From the IMG/VR virus record IMGVR_UViG_3300028895_000917, positions 1 to 60,252 of that record: a stretch of DNA of 60,252 nucleotides. One strand, 5' to 3'. Every line of letters starts with the position of its first letter. Position 1 is the first letter of the stretch. Position numbers and translations under genes: made by a program. This document shows, one piece after another, positions 7,758-15,699 of the stretch. The notes under the pieces were generated by a model. It was not told the origin of the DNA, did not search any database, and saw only the letters and a list, made by a program, of their open reading frames with translations. This DNA comes from a virus.

Positions 7758-8389
7758 ACGACCAGCGCAACCCCTTTGGCGGCAAGAACCCCCACGGCAT
7801 GTACGTGCCGATGACCGACGAGGAGATCGAAGTTCTCTACCGGCTCGCTGAGGCGGGTGAGTTCAAGATCCTCATCAAGGGTGAGGGGACCAACGGTCAG
7901 TCCGTCGAGTGGGGCTACGTCACCGGTTTCAAGGTTGGCAAGTACCACGGACCCGAGAACTACTTCGGTCAGTCGATCGTCACCATCGGCGACAAGCGCA
8001 TCACCTTCGTCTTCCGCATGAACTTCAATGCGCCCGCGCTGCCTCAGCCGAACTACTTCTTCGACATGGAAGTGTGGGCGATGGGGCACCTGTTCTTCTC
8101 GCAACGGTTCCCCACTGTAAACCCGATGGGCAAGCCCATTCAGGTGGTCGCCGGCATGTATCACGACTTCGCCCTGGACGTGGCCGTCGATCAGATCGAC
8201 CCCAAGATCGTCAAGGAGATCAAGCCGTCTGCTCTCGGCTTGACGACCCGACATGGGAACATGCACCTGGACACGCATCATCAGCGGCTGCTGGCCAAGA
8301 CCCAGGCTGGAGAGCGTGCAATTCGGGATTTGACGAACCATGAAGCCGTCAAGGCGACCAAGAAGATGAAGAAGGCCACGGGTCAATGA
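7754..8389 (+). CDS. Hypothetical protein
   Basis: 211 residues, coupled to the cold-shock gene by ATGA. The central part is rich in beta-type segments (VEWGYVTGFKVGKY, ITFVFRMNF) and the C-terminus is Lys-rich (KATKKMKKATGQ), suggesting nucleic-acid or acidic-surface contact. No family is recognised. Confidence 0.65.
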   Translation: MNDQRNPFGGKNPHGMYVPMTDEEIEVLYRLAEAGEFKILIKGEGTNGQSVEWGYVTGFKVGKYHGPENYFGQSIVTIGDKRITFVFRMNFNAPALPQPNYFFDMEVWAMGHLFFSQRFPTVNPMGKPIQVVAGMYHDFALDVAVDQIDPKIVKEIKPSALGLTTRHGNMHLDTHHQRLLAKTQAGERAIRDLTNHEAVKATKKMKKATGQ

Positions 8390-8394
8390 CTTGC

Positions 8395-8407
8395 CTATAG
8401 CCCTCTC
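8395..8407 (+). promoter_or_regulatory. Class A promoter-like motif (CTAT-N6-CTC)
   Basis: GCCTATAGCCCTC at 8393-8405 is identical to the motif at 3479-3491. It sits 9 bases before ATG 8417. Confidence 0.5.
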
Positions 8408-8416
8408 GTTTGTAGG

Positions 8417-8584
8417 ATGCGCACCCCCAAGGCCAAAAAGCCCAAGAGGATCGTGAGCGCAGGGCGTAAACCCTCCCGGATCGTGGTGCCTCCAATGAAC
8501 CCGAACCAGCCGTACAAGCTGCGCACGACAAAGCCGGCCCCGGGAGGAGTGGGATGTCTACGTTTGACTCTTCAGGGGCGCTGA
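8417..8584 (+). CDS. Small basic protein
   Basis: 55 residues, with a very basic N-terminus (KAKKPKR, RKPSR) and Pro-rich middle. It starts directly after a class A motif with AGG before the ATG, as other class A genes do. It overlaps the following gene by 31 bases in another frame, which lowers confidence. It could be a small DNA- or RNA-binding peptide. Confidence 0.5.
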   Translation: MRTPKAKKPKRIVSAGRKPSRIVVPPMNPNQPYKLRTTKPAPGGVGCLRLTLQGR

Positions 8585-9312
8585 TCCTCAAGCGGCATTT
8601 CGTCCGTAAAGCGATGGAGCTCGAGGTCGAGCTCGACATCACACCTGAAGAGCTTGCGCAGCTCTGGGCCGCTCACCAGGAGCTCGGCATCTCAAAGTTC
8701 GAGATGGGTGGAGAGGCGGTGGCCTCCGATGCAGACATGGTCGTTGACGGGGTGTCGATGCCCACCGATTGGACGGAGCCGCCGACGGACTGGATGACGG
8801 CCAAGCAGGCAGCGGTCCGCAACGTGATGGCTTGCCTGGTCAATGATGCCCAGAGCCTCCCGCAGATCGGTCGGCGCGTGGACAGGATCGTTCGGCAGGT
8901 TGGCAAGGTGGACATCTACTTCGACGATGGCTCGTTCGTCTCGGCGACGGTGAGTGATCCACAGCCGAGCACGAATGACGAAGCTGAGGTCATCGAGCGC
9001 GTCTACGGGGTGCCGACCAAGGCCAAGTCCTGCGGGTGCAAGACAGCCGCCACCACAGTCGATATGGTCGCTGCTGTGAGGCGCGGAGAGTTGCTGGGGG
9101 CCATGGACGCCCGGAAGCGTGGAGCCTCTGACGTTCGCTTCTGGGGCTTCCAGGTGGATGGTCCGTTCGAGCTCTACCGGCTCGAGGATGTGCCCATGGA
9201 GATGGCACGTCCGCTCAACGATTTTCCGCGCTCTTCACGCTTCCGCAACGGGAAACAGGCGTGGCAGATGGCGAAAAAGCACGCTGGGCGCCCGTTCAAA
9301 CGGAAAAACTGA
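8554..9312 (+). CDS. Hypothetical protein
   Basis: 252 residues, with ATG preceded by gggaggag. An N-terminal helical, acidic part (to about 50), a middle part with KSCGCKTAA (Cys pair), and a C-terminal region that resembles a small domain (FWGFQVDGPFELYRL) ending in a basic tail (KKHAGRPFKRKN). No family is recognised. It is the last gene before a class B promoter-like site. Confidence 0.65.
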   Translation: MSTFDSSGALILKRHFVRKAMELEVELDITPEELAQLWAAHQELGISKFEMGGEAVASDADMVVDGVSMPTDWTEPPTDWMTAKQAAVRNVMACLVNDAQSLPQIGRRVDRIVRQVGKVDIYFDDGSFVSATVSDPQPSTNDEAEVIERVYGVPTKAKSCGCKTAATTVDMVAAVRRGELLGAMDARKRGASDVRFWGFQVDGPFELYRLEDVPMEMARPLNDFPRSSRFRNGKQAWQMAKKHAGRPFKRKN

Positions 9313-9325
9313 GTCTCGTTCTCGG

Positions 9326-9351
9326 TGTAAATTTTTCCATCGCTGCGTACA
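9326..9351 (+). promoter_or_regulatory. Class B promoter-like motif (TGTAAA ... T-N-CGTR)
   Basis: TGTAAA, 12 bases, T, one base, CGTA, ending 8 bases before ATG 9360. It shares exact spacing with sites at 40028, 40827, 50323 and 53988. Confidence 0.55.
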
Positions 9352-9359
9352 AGCAGTAG

Positions 9360-9941
9360 ATGGCACGTACCAGGGTAGCGATCAGCCGTGGGAAGTTTGA
9401 GGACTGGCTCTTCGAGCTTTGTCCTGTCTTCGAGTTCCGGGCCCACTGGGGTGAGAGTGCCTTTGTTTGTCCTCTCTCCAACCATGTTGCGATCGTGCTG
9501 AACATGCGGGGCCACATGAAGCTTGCGTCTCGGAAAACGGGGCGGCTGCTTCGTTTGGATTCAGGAGAAGCAACGCGGCGCTACAACCACGCTACGAAGA
9601 ACTGGGAGGAGAACTGGGCCTACTCGTTCAACGTTCTTCTGGAGAGGCACCGGGACAATCGGAACGAGCTCAACAGGAGGGCCAAGCGTCTGGACAACCT
9701 CCCTGCTCGCACGAAGAAGACGAAGCTCAACCCTCGAACGCAGCAGGCTCTGATCAATGCTCTCGACAAACTCGAGGTGGCAGCGACGAACGCCGGGGAC
9801 AAAAAGACTTCGACCACGGCAGGAGGGGCGATCCGACGCCGAGTTCAGGAAGGGAGACCTCCAACGACGAGGCAGGCGAACTGGCTTCGCGAAAAGTTGG
9901 AGAGGTACAAAATTTACGTTCCATCAGCGGTTGCGGCGTAA
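9360..9941 (+). CDS. Hypothetical basic protein
   Basis: 193 residues. The N-terminal half is mixed alpha/beta (FEFRAHWGESAFVCPL), and the C-terminal half is helical and very basic (RRAKRLDNLPARTKKTKL, later RRRVQEGR), suggesting nucleic-acid binding. It is a single transcription unit between a class B motif and a strong terminator. No family is recognised. Confidence 0.7.
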   Translation: MARTRVAISRGKFEDWLFELCPVFEFRAHWGESAFVCPLSNHVAIVLNMRGHMKLASRKTGRLLRLDSGEATRRYNHATKNWEENWAYSFNVLLERHRDNRNELNRRAKRLDNLPARTKKTKLNPRTQQALINALDKLEVAATNAGDKKTSTTAGGAIRRRVQEGRPPTTRQANWLREKLERYKIYVPSAVAA

Positions 9942-9964
9942 CCTCGTCTCCACAAAACTCGAGA

Positions 9965-10003
9965 GCGCGGCTCACACTGAAACGGTGTGGGCCGCGCTTT
10001 TTT
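9965..10003 (+). terminator. Rho-independent terminator
   Basis: A 13-bp stem (arms 9965-9977 and 9985-9997, with one G-T pair) and a 7-base loop, followed by six T. It separates the 9360 gene from the fibre region. Confidence 0.9.
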
Positions 10004-10053
10004 GATGCTTGTGGGTGATTAGGCGCTTCAGGTCCTGCGCTTCGGTTTTCGGT

Positions 10054-10066
10054 TGATAGCGGGCCC
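10054..10066 (+). promoter_or_regulatory. Class A-like motif (TGAT-N6-CCC)
   Basis: Same spacing as class A but TGAT in place of CTAT. It is 19 bases before GTG 10086 and merges into a hairpin that reaches the start codon. Confidence 0.4.
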
Positions 10067-10086
10067 TCTACCAGAGAGGCAGCCCG
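10060..10086 (+). promoter_or_regulatory. Leader hairpin reaching the start codon
   Basis: CGGGCCCTCT (10060-10069) can pair with AGAGG (10075-10079) and GCCCG (10082-10086), with a 2-base bulge. The stem takes in the first base of the GTG start, so it may control translation. A 22/23-identical element lies before the 15700 gene. Confidence 0.5.
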
Positions 10087-10796
10087 TGGCAACATTTACG
10101 AACTTCCAGGCCCTTCTTCAATTGGGCGGTGGCGGCGGCGGCGGAACGCTGGCGACCATTCTTGCGTCTGGTAACGCCACGGGTGGCTCGGACATCCTTT
10201 TCTCGGCAAGTACCGGCGACGGCATCGACACCGAAAACAACGCGGCGGGTGCGGGCTTCAGTCTCGACATCGAAGGAAGCGATGCGGGTGGTGGAGTCTT
10301 TGCCGGCGGCGACATCAACCTGACCCCAGGGTCCGGCTCCGGAGGCGGCCCCGATGGCGTGGTCAACATTGCCGGCGATCTGATCGTTACCGGAACCGTT
10401 TCGCTGTCGAACCTCATCGTGGGCGCCGGAACTCCCGAGGGTTCTGTCGCGGCTACGGTTTCGACAATTTTCCAACGCACCGACGGCGGTGCGGGCAACT
10501 CGGTCTACTTCAAACAGTCGGGTGCGGCTGCCACGGGCTGGGTCCCGGCAGGTCCTCCGGTGTTTGAAACCTTCGTCGCGGTGGGGGTCCCCACTTTTGT
10601 GACGAGTCGTGCGGTCTTCGACGACACCCTGGCGCTTGGGGTCGAGAACATCGCCGTCTTTTGGAATGGCGTCCTCCAACGCGAAGGCGGTCTCGACGAC
10701 TACACGGTGGTCTTCGGTGGCGCAAGCGCGACGGTGACGCTCACCTCCACGCCCCCTCCGGGTGACTTCATCACAATTCGATACCTCCCGGCCTAG
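10086..10796 (+). CDS. Glycine-rich fibre-like virion protein
   Basis: 236 residues from GTG 10086 (a TTG at 10053 is in frame but upstream of the hairpin). A short N-terminus is followed by a Gly-rich beta-repeat region (about 15-115), a module SVYFKQSGAAATGWVPAG (about 150) and a C-terminal beta domain containing AVFWNGVLQREGGLDDY and a FITIRY end. The same modules occur in the 10849 and 15700 proteins and are typical of phage fibre or appendage proteins. No signal peptide. Likely a structural protein at the virion surface (inference). Confidence 0.65.
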   Translation: MATFTNFQALLQLGGGGGGGTLATILASGNATGGSDILFSASTGDGIDTENNAAGAGFSLDIEGSDAGGGVFAGGDINLTPGSGSGGGPDGVVNIAGDLIVTGTVSLSNLIVGAGTPEGSVAATVSTIFQRTDGGAGNSVYFKQSGAAATGWVPAGPPVFETFVAVGVPTFVTSRAVFDDTLALGVENIAVFWNGVLQREGGLDDYTVVFGGASATVTLTSTPPPGDFITIRYLPA

Positions 10797-10848
10797 GCCC
10801 AGCTCCTGACCGTCCCAGCAAGACTCCCGCAGAGAAACGAAAATTCAC

Positions 10849-13800
10849 ATGGCTACCGCTGCACCGACTAGTCTCAACCCTGACGAGCAAGTCAAAAATG
10901 TCCTCACGTACGACGACACGCTTCCGGCCGGTTCGGGCCTTGAGGTTACCGGTAGTGCGATCGAGGACAACATCCACGCGATTCTTTCGCAGCTCAACCG
11001 CATCATCAACTCGACGACTGCGGGCAACGACTGGTTCCAAGGGTTGGTTGCACCCAGCGCTCTCGACCCCGGTACCGTGCGTGGCGTCAACGATATCAAC
11101 GACGACCTTCACAGTATCGAGCGCAAGCGCATCCTCAAGCGCTTGGTCATGGTGGGGGTTGACGTAACCATTGCTGCCGCAGGCAACCAGTTCGTCATTC
11201 TCGATGCGGCCGACATTCCGTCGACCACGACGGCAGCCGTGGGCGCCGTCACCACTACCGGTACGGTCGTGGCAGACGCGAGTGGTTCGTTCGGGACTGC
11301 GCAGCTCACTGAGGTGGCCGGGGCCAACGACCTGCAACCCAAGAACCTTTGTGTTCTGACAGACAACTCCACGGGTGACGTGGTCACTCGTTCTTCGGAT
11401 GGTCGGCAGATCTACGGGCTGCTTCAGTCCGAGAACGCCACGGACGGGTTCACCATCTCGGGGACTACTCCAAACCGTGTCCAGATCAGTTTCGTGGTCC
11501 ACAACTCGACCAACGATGACCTCGAGCTCGTCGCGGCCGGCGACATGGACGGCATCACGTTCGACTATGCCTACGTTCGCCGCGATGCTTTTGCGGATTG
11601 TCCCGAGGAAGCGTGGTTGGGAGACGGCTTCGCGGACACGGGTGTGACCGCAGCGACTCGTCAAGCCGGATACGACAACCAGGGCACGGGCGCGGTGCTC
11701 ACCACGTCCAACGCCACTTTGGACGTGGGCGCGGGGTTCTCCTGGGAGCTCGGTGACGCTGCAAGTGCGGCTCTCTTCACGATCACCGAAGACTCGGGGG
11801 GTGGAGCCACCGACCTGGCCATCGGTGCGGATGTCGATACGTACAACAACAACGCCATCGACGTGAACTTCGACAACGGCCTCACTGCCGACAACGGATC
11901 GAACGCCATCAACATCGGCGTTACGGCCGACCAGATCGACTTCACCGGCAACGGTACTCTGACCGCCTCGAGCGCCAGCACGGTGACCGTGACGGCGGAC
12001 TCGGCCAGCGTCAGCATGACCACCACCACCTCGGGTAACGTGGTCATTAACTCGGCAGGCAGCGTCTCCTCGACGGCTGTGGGCGCCACGGACATCGACG
12101 GTGCAGGTGCGGTGTCCATCAACTCCACGGGTGGCGCAATCAACATCGGTAACGACGCGGATGCTCAGGCGATCAACGTCGGTACGGGTGCGGCTGCTCG
12201 AACCATCACGGTTGGTAACGCCACTGGCGCTACCGCTGTGAACATGGACGCGGGTACTGGAGCCTTCTCCCTCGACTCGACAGTCGGCGGAAGCGCTGCT
12301 CTCATGACCCTGACCACCACGGGCGCTGATGGCGATTCCGTTGAGGTGTTCGTCAGTGACCTGGATCCCTCGGCTGGAGCCGGCATCCCGGCTCCAGTGG
12401 GTTCGACCCTTCATCGTGACTCGGGTGGTACGGGCACTACGGGTGAGATGTGGCTCAAGACGGGCGCAGCGGACACTGCTTGGGAGATCATTATCGTCGG
12501 CACTGCTGGCCAAGAGACGCTTCAAGAAGCATACGAGTTCGGAAACACGATCACCACGAGCGCCCCTGAGGGTCCCTTTGACGTCTCCGGAACCGAGGCC
12601 ATCAGCCTCGATGCTCAGACCGCATCGAACTTCACGGTCGACGGCGCAAACCTCTTGCTGAGCACAACCACTTCTGGTGCTCTTCAGTTGTCTTCGGACG
12701 CCAACATCGTCCAGAGCGCTTCTACCTCTTGGGCCGCTTCTACGGTTACGGGAGCTGCCACCATTACGTCTGGATTGACCGCAACGGTTCAGTCGACCGG
12801 CGATGCAACCTTCCGCTCAACCGGCCAAGGCGGAAACGTGGTGGTTACGACGGCTAACACGGGAGCAGGCGCTGTTGGTGACATCAGCCTCACCGGTGGT
12901 GACTACACGGGTGTGGGATCGGAAACGGGTGGCGGCATCAGTCTCACCGGTGGATCGGCCACTTCCGGTACAGGAAGTGACGGTGGTGAGCTTACGTTCA
13001 CTGCGGGTGACGGATTCGGCGCTTTCTCGGGCGGTGCTGTGACAACTACCGCCGGTGCTGGTGGCGCAACAGGAGACGGTGGTGCAATCCTCATCACCAG
13101 TGGCGCAGGTGGCATTACAAGCGGAGCCAGCGGCAATGTTACGATCTCAAGTGGCGACGTGCCGGTTGGCAACTCAGATGCCAGCGGTAACATTTCGGTG
13201 GGCTCTGCGACGCCCACTGGAACAGGCAACTCAGGCGATGTTGATATCACCACCGGCGACTCCGATAGCGCCGCTGGTGCCCTCTCGATTACTACGGGGC
13301 TGGGCGACACCGCTGGCAACTCCGGCGACATCACCGTTCAAGCTGGAAATAACGTCAATGCTGCTGGCGTCGCTGGCGGTATTGAGATTCTCGCAGGCAT
13401 CGCAACCACAGCAGGTGGTGCCGGTGGCGGGCTTACCCTCCGAGGCGGTGGAAACGTCTCTGCTGGTGGCGTTGGCGTCACTCGGCTGATCGGCTCAGTC
13501 GGACTCAGTCCCGGCGCAGACTCCGGGACCGTTTACATCATCGGATCTAACGCCTCGGCGGCGGGCGGAGATGTGACCATCACGAGCGGTGCAGGCGCAA
13601 CGGCCACAGACACTGGAGTTGTGACGATCGGTTGCGGTGGCTCAAACGCGAACATTCCGTTCGACTCCTCAAGCCTAGTAACCACCGAAGCTCAGCCTGT
13701 CGTGAACTTTGCCAACAATGGCACCGGTGCCGGTCTTGGCGCCGGGGGTTTCATCAACCTCTTTGTCAGTGATCCTGACGATGGTGGTAGCGCAAGCCCG

Positions 13801-14985
13801 AACACGGTGGTCACAGGCCGCTCTGGTTCACTGTTCTTCAAGAACGCTAGCGGAGCCGGATCCGGTGAGCTTTGGCTCAACACTTCGACGGGCGCTTCGG
13901 GCACGGCTTGGGAACAGGTCGTCACAGGCACTTCCCCGGTTACCCTGGAAGAGGCTATTGAGAACACGGGCACTTCCCCGGCGGTCCTCGGTGGTGTGTC
14001 GGGCTCGACGAGCTTTGAGGTGGAGATCCAAGACGGCTCAAACTGGATCTTCTCTGAGAGCGTCGGTGGCCTTAACCTCTTGACGGTTGAAGCCAACTCC
14101 GCAACGAACGCTTCGACGGTGGCTGCCATCGCTGACTCCATCACCCTGACGGGTCAAACCAACACGGGTGCTGCGGGCGGTACCGTAACGGTCTCTGGCG
14201 GAGGTTCGGACACCGCCCCGGGTGCGGTCACGGTCTCAGCCGGCGACCACACCGGAACAGGTGCAGGTGCAGACCTGACGCTCAACGCTGGCGATGGTGG
14301 AACCACTTCCGGCGCTGGCGGCAACGTTGTCGTGAATGCTGGTACCCCCACCGATGGTGACGGTGGTACCGTGACCCTCACTGGTTCGGCCGGTGTGGGC
14401 ACCAACCGCGACGGGGGTAACATCACCCTCGTTCCGGGAGCCAACACCGGCACTGGTGTGGCTGGTGTTGTCGGTGTCGACTCGGCGCTGGGTATCAACG
14501 AGCCGGTGTTCCGGCTCGACCGTGCCGACGGCACCTCAGGCGTGACCATCGACATGTTCAACGGTTCGGTGGATCCCGAAAACAATGTCACCGGCGACGA
14601 GGGCGACGTCTACTTCCGCGACGGTGCCGAGAACGCCATCTACATCAAGGAGACGGGAGACGCCAACAACACCGGATGGGAGCGTGTCACCACGGCGAGC
14701 TCGGCGGTCACACGCCAGTTCTACCAGACCACGATGGCGAGCACTGTGACAGGGCCTGGTGCGATCCAGAACGCCGATTTGAACGGAGGACTTCCCACCA
14801 AACCCACGTCGAATTTCAACTTCGATACCGACGCGGAAATTTACCTCAACGGTATCCTGCTTTGGAATGGTTCCAGTGGTGAAGTCGAAGACGGCACCGG
14901 TGACGAGATCAACCTCGTTGGGTCAGCTCCGACGTTTACAGCCAATGACGTAGTTACGATCATCTACTACACCAACTCCAACTAG
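10849..14985 (+). CDS. Large Gly/Thr/Ala-rich repeat fibre protein
   Basis: 1378 residues. A unique N-terminal part (about 1-260, with helices such as EDNIHAILSQLNRIIN) probably attaches to the virion. Next come short beta repeats of the NAINIG and TITVGNATG type, then long Gly-rich stretches with GG-x-VT-x-S spacing suggestive of a beta-helix. Three modules read like GEMWLKTGAADTAWE, GELWLNTSTG and AIYIKETGD...GWE. A C-terminal beta domain (EIYLNGILLWNG, ending DVVTIIYYTNSN) resembles the end of the 10086 protein. Repeats of this type fit a trimeric fibre. A terminator follows 10 bases after the stop. Confidence 0.75.
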   Translation: MATAAPTSLNPDEQVKNVLTYDDTLPAGSGLEVTGSAIEDNIHAILSQLNRIINSTTAGNDWFQGLVAPSALDPGTVRGVNDINDDLHSIERKRILKRLVMVGVDVTIAAAGNQFVILDAADIPSTTTAAVGAVTTTGTVVADASGSFGTAQLTEVAGANDLQPKNLCVLTDNSTGDVVTRSSDGRQIYGLLQSENATDGFTISGTTPNRVQISFVVHNSTNDDLELVAAGDMDGITFDYAYVRRDAFADCPEEAWLGDGFADTGVTAATRQAGYDNQGTGAVLTTSNATLDVGAGFSWELGDAASAALFTITEDSGGGATDLAIGADVDTYNNNAIDVNFDNGLTADNGSNAINIGVTADQIDFTGNGTLTASSASTVTVTADSASVSMTTTTSGNVVINSAGSVSSTAVGATDIDGAGAVSINSTGGAINIGNDADAQAINVGTGAAARTITVGNATGATAVNMDAGTGAFSLDSTVGGSAALMTLTTTGADGDSVEVFVSDLDPSAGAGIPAPVGSTLHRDSGGTGTTGEMWLKTGAADTAWEIIIVGTAGQETLQEAYEFGNTITTSAPEGPFDVSGTEAISLDAQTASNFTVDGANLLLSTTTSGALQLSSDANIVQSASTSWAASTVTGAATITSGLTATVQSTGDATFRSTGQGGNVVVTTANTGAGAVGDISLTGGDYTGVGSETGGGISLTGGSATSGTGSDGGELTFTAGDGFGAFSGGAVTTTAGAGGATGDGGAILITSGAGGITSGASGNVTISSGDVPVGNSDASGNISVGSATPTGTGNSGDVDITTGDSDSAAGALSITTGLGDTAGNSGDITVQAGNNVNAAGVAGGIEILAGIATTAGGAGGGLTLRGGGNVSAGGVGVTRLIGSVGLSPGADSGTVYIIGSNASAAGGDVTITSGAGATATDTGVVTIGCGGSNANIPFDSSSLVTTEAQPVVNFANNGTGAGLGAGGFINLFVSDPDDGGSASPNTVVTGRSGSLFFKNASGAGSGELWLNTSTGASGTAWEQVVTGTSPVTLEEAIENTGTSPAVLGGVSGSTSFEVEIQDGSNWIFSESVGGLNLLTVEANSATNASTVAAIADSITLTGQTNTGAAGGTVTVSGGGSDTAPGAVTVSAGDHTGTGAGADLTLNAGDGGTTSGAGGNVVVNAGTPTDGDGGTVTLTGSAGVGTNRDGGNITLVPGANTGTGVAGVVGVDSALGINEPVFRLDRADGTSGVTIDMFNGSVDPENNVTGDEGDVYFRDGAENAIYIKETGDANNTGWERVTTASSAVTRQFYQTTMASTVTGPGAIQNADLNGGLPTKPTSNFNFDTDAEIYLNGILLWNGSSGEVEDGTGDEINLVGSAPTFTANDVVTIIYYTNSN

Positions 14986-14995
14986 GGGTAAAATA

Positions 14996-15031
14996 GAAAG
15001 CCCCGGGTCATAATGACCCGGGGCTTTCTTC
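14996..15031 (+). terminator. Rho-independent terminator
   Basis: A 15-bp perfect stem (AGAAAGCCCCGGGTC pairing with its complement) around a 5-base loop, ending in TT. It follows the 1378-residue fibre gene. A TAAAAT box (14990-14995) lies directly before the stem and may be a -10 element. Confidence 0.85.
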
Positions 15032-15047
15032 GGGCTGTGCAACACAA

Positions 15048-15614
15048 ATGGAGAAAAACAAAATGCAGGACGTGGATCGTATGCGTGAGCAGGTCGCTGA
15101 TATGACTTTGAATGCGGAAACCAACGCTCGACTGGCCAACGAATACAAAGAGCTCGTGGCAGAGCACCGCAAACGCTCTGAACGTGAAATTCAGAAACTC
15201 AAACTGATGTTCGAAGTTTTCTCGATGGGGGAAAGGCTGCTTCTTGAAAAAAAAGAGAGCCTCCAAAAAGAGGAAACTGAGGTCGAAGAGTACGTGTTTG
15301 GCGCGATTGACGACGCCATCTCAAACATGGCCGCCCTTTCAAAACAGGCCCAGGAGCAGGTTGTCCGGAACGAGGGAGCCCTGGGTGCTTTTCAGGGGAT
15401 TGAGGAAGTTTTGACGACTAGGGCGCAAAAAGCGACCGCTAGAGCTCGTGGGATGGACATTCAAGGGGCCCGAGCCGTCGGTGTGGCCGAGCGCCGTGGG
15501 CCGGCTCCGGAGCTACAGGAGGCCCCTCAGAGCGCTCCTCAGGCCCCTGTGATGGCCTCTTCACAGGGGCCTCTGGTCTCTGGGTTTCTCGACACGAAAC
15601 CTTCAGGCTCCTGA
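15048..15614 (+). CDS. Coiled-coil protein
   Basis: 188 residues. About 1-125 is continuous amphipathic helix with heptad-like Leu/Met spacing and many Glu, Lys and Gln. The tail (about 140-188) is Ala/Pro/Gln-rich and probably disordered. It sits between the two largest fibre genes, so a chaperone or structural partner for fibres is plausible. No family is recognised. Confidence 0.65.
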   Translation: MEKNKMQDVDRMREQVADMTLNAETNARLANEYKELVAEHRKRSEREIQKLKLMFEVFSMGERLLLEKKESLQKEETEVEEYVFGAIDDAISNMAALSKQAQEQVVRNEGALGAFQGIEEVLTTRAQKATARARGMDIQGARAVGVAERRGPAPELQEAPQSAPQAPVMASSQGPLVSGFLDTKPSGS

Positions 15615-15626
15615 TTCCGCGAATGG

Positions 15627-15665
15627 GCCTATGGGCTGCCCTCTACAGAGAGGCAGCCCATAGGC
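15627..15665 (+). promoter_or_regulatory. Perfect inverted repeat with class A motif upstream of the giant fibre gene
   Basis: Arms GCCTATGGGCTGCC (15627-15640) and its exact complement (15652-15665) flank 11 bases. The left arm contains the class A site CTAT-N6-CCC at 15629-15641. There is no T-tract, so it is not a normal terminator. The core GCCCTCTAC...AGAGAGGCAGCCC recurs before the 10086 gene. Confidence 0.6.
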
Positions 15666-15699
15666 GGCTGTCTCATTCGCAGACGGAGCCTTTGAAGCT

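Noticed and set aside
10771-12525. 584-codon open frame on the minus strand inside the 10849 fibre gene
   Set aside because: It lies entirely opposite a repeat-rich, G+C-rich gene. Its product is rich in Arg, Val and Asp with no domain, and it has no ribosome site. It is a by-product of codon bias.
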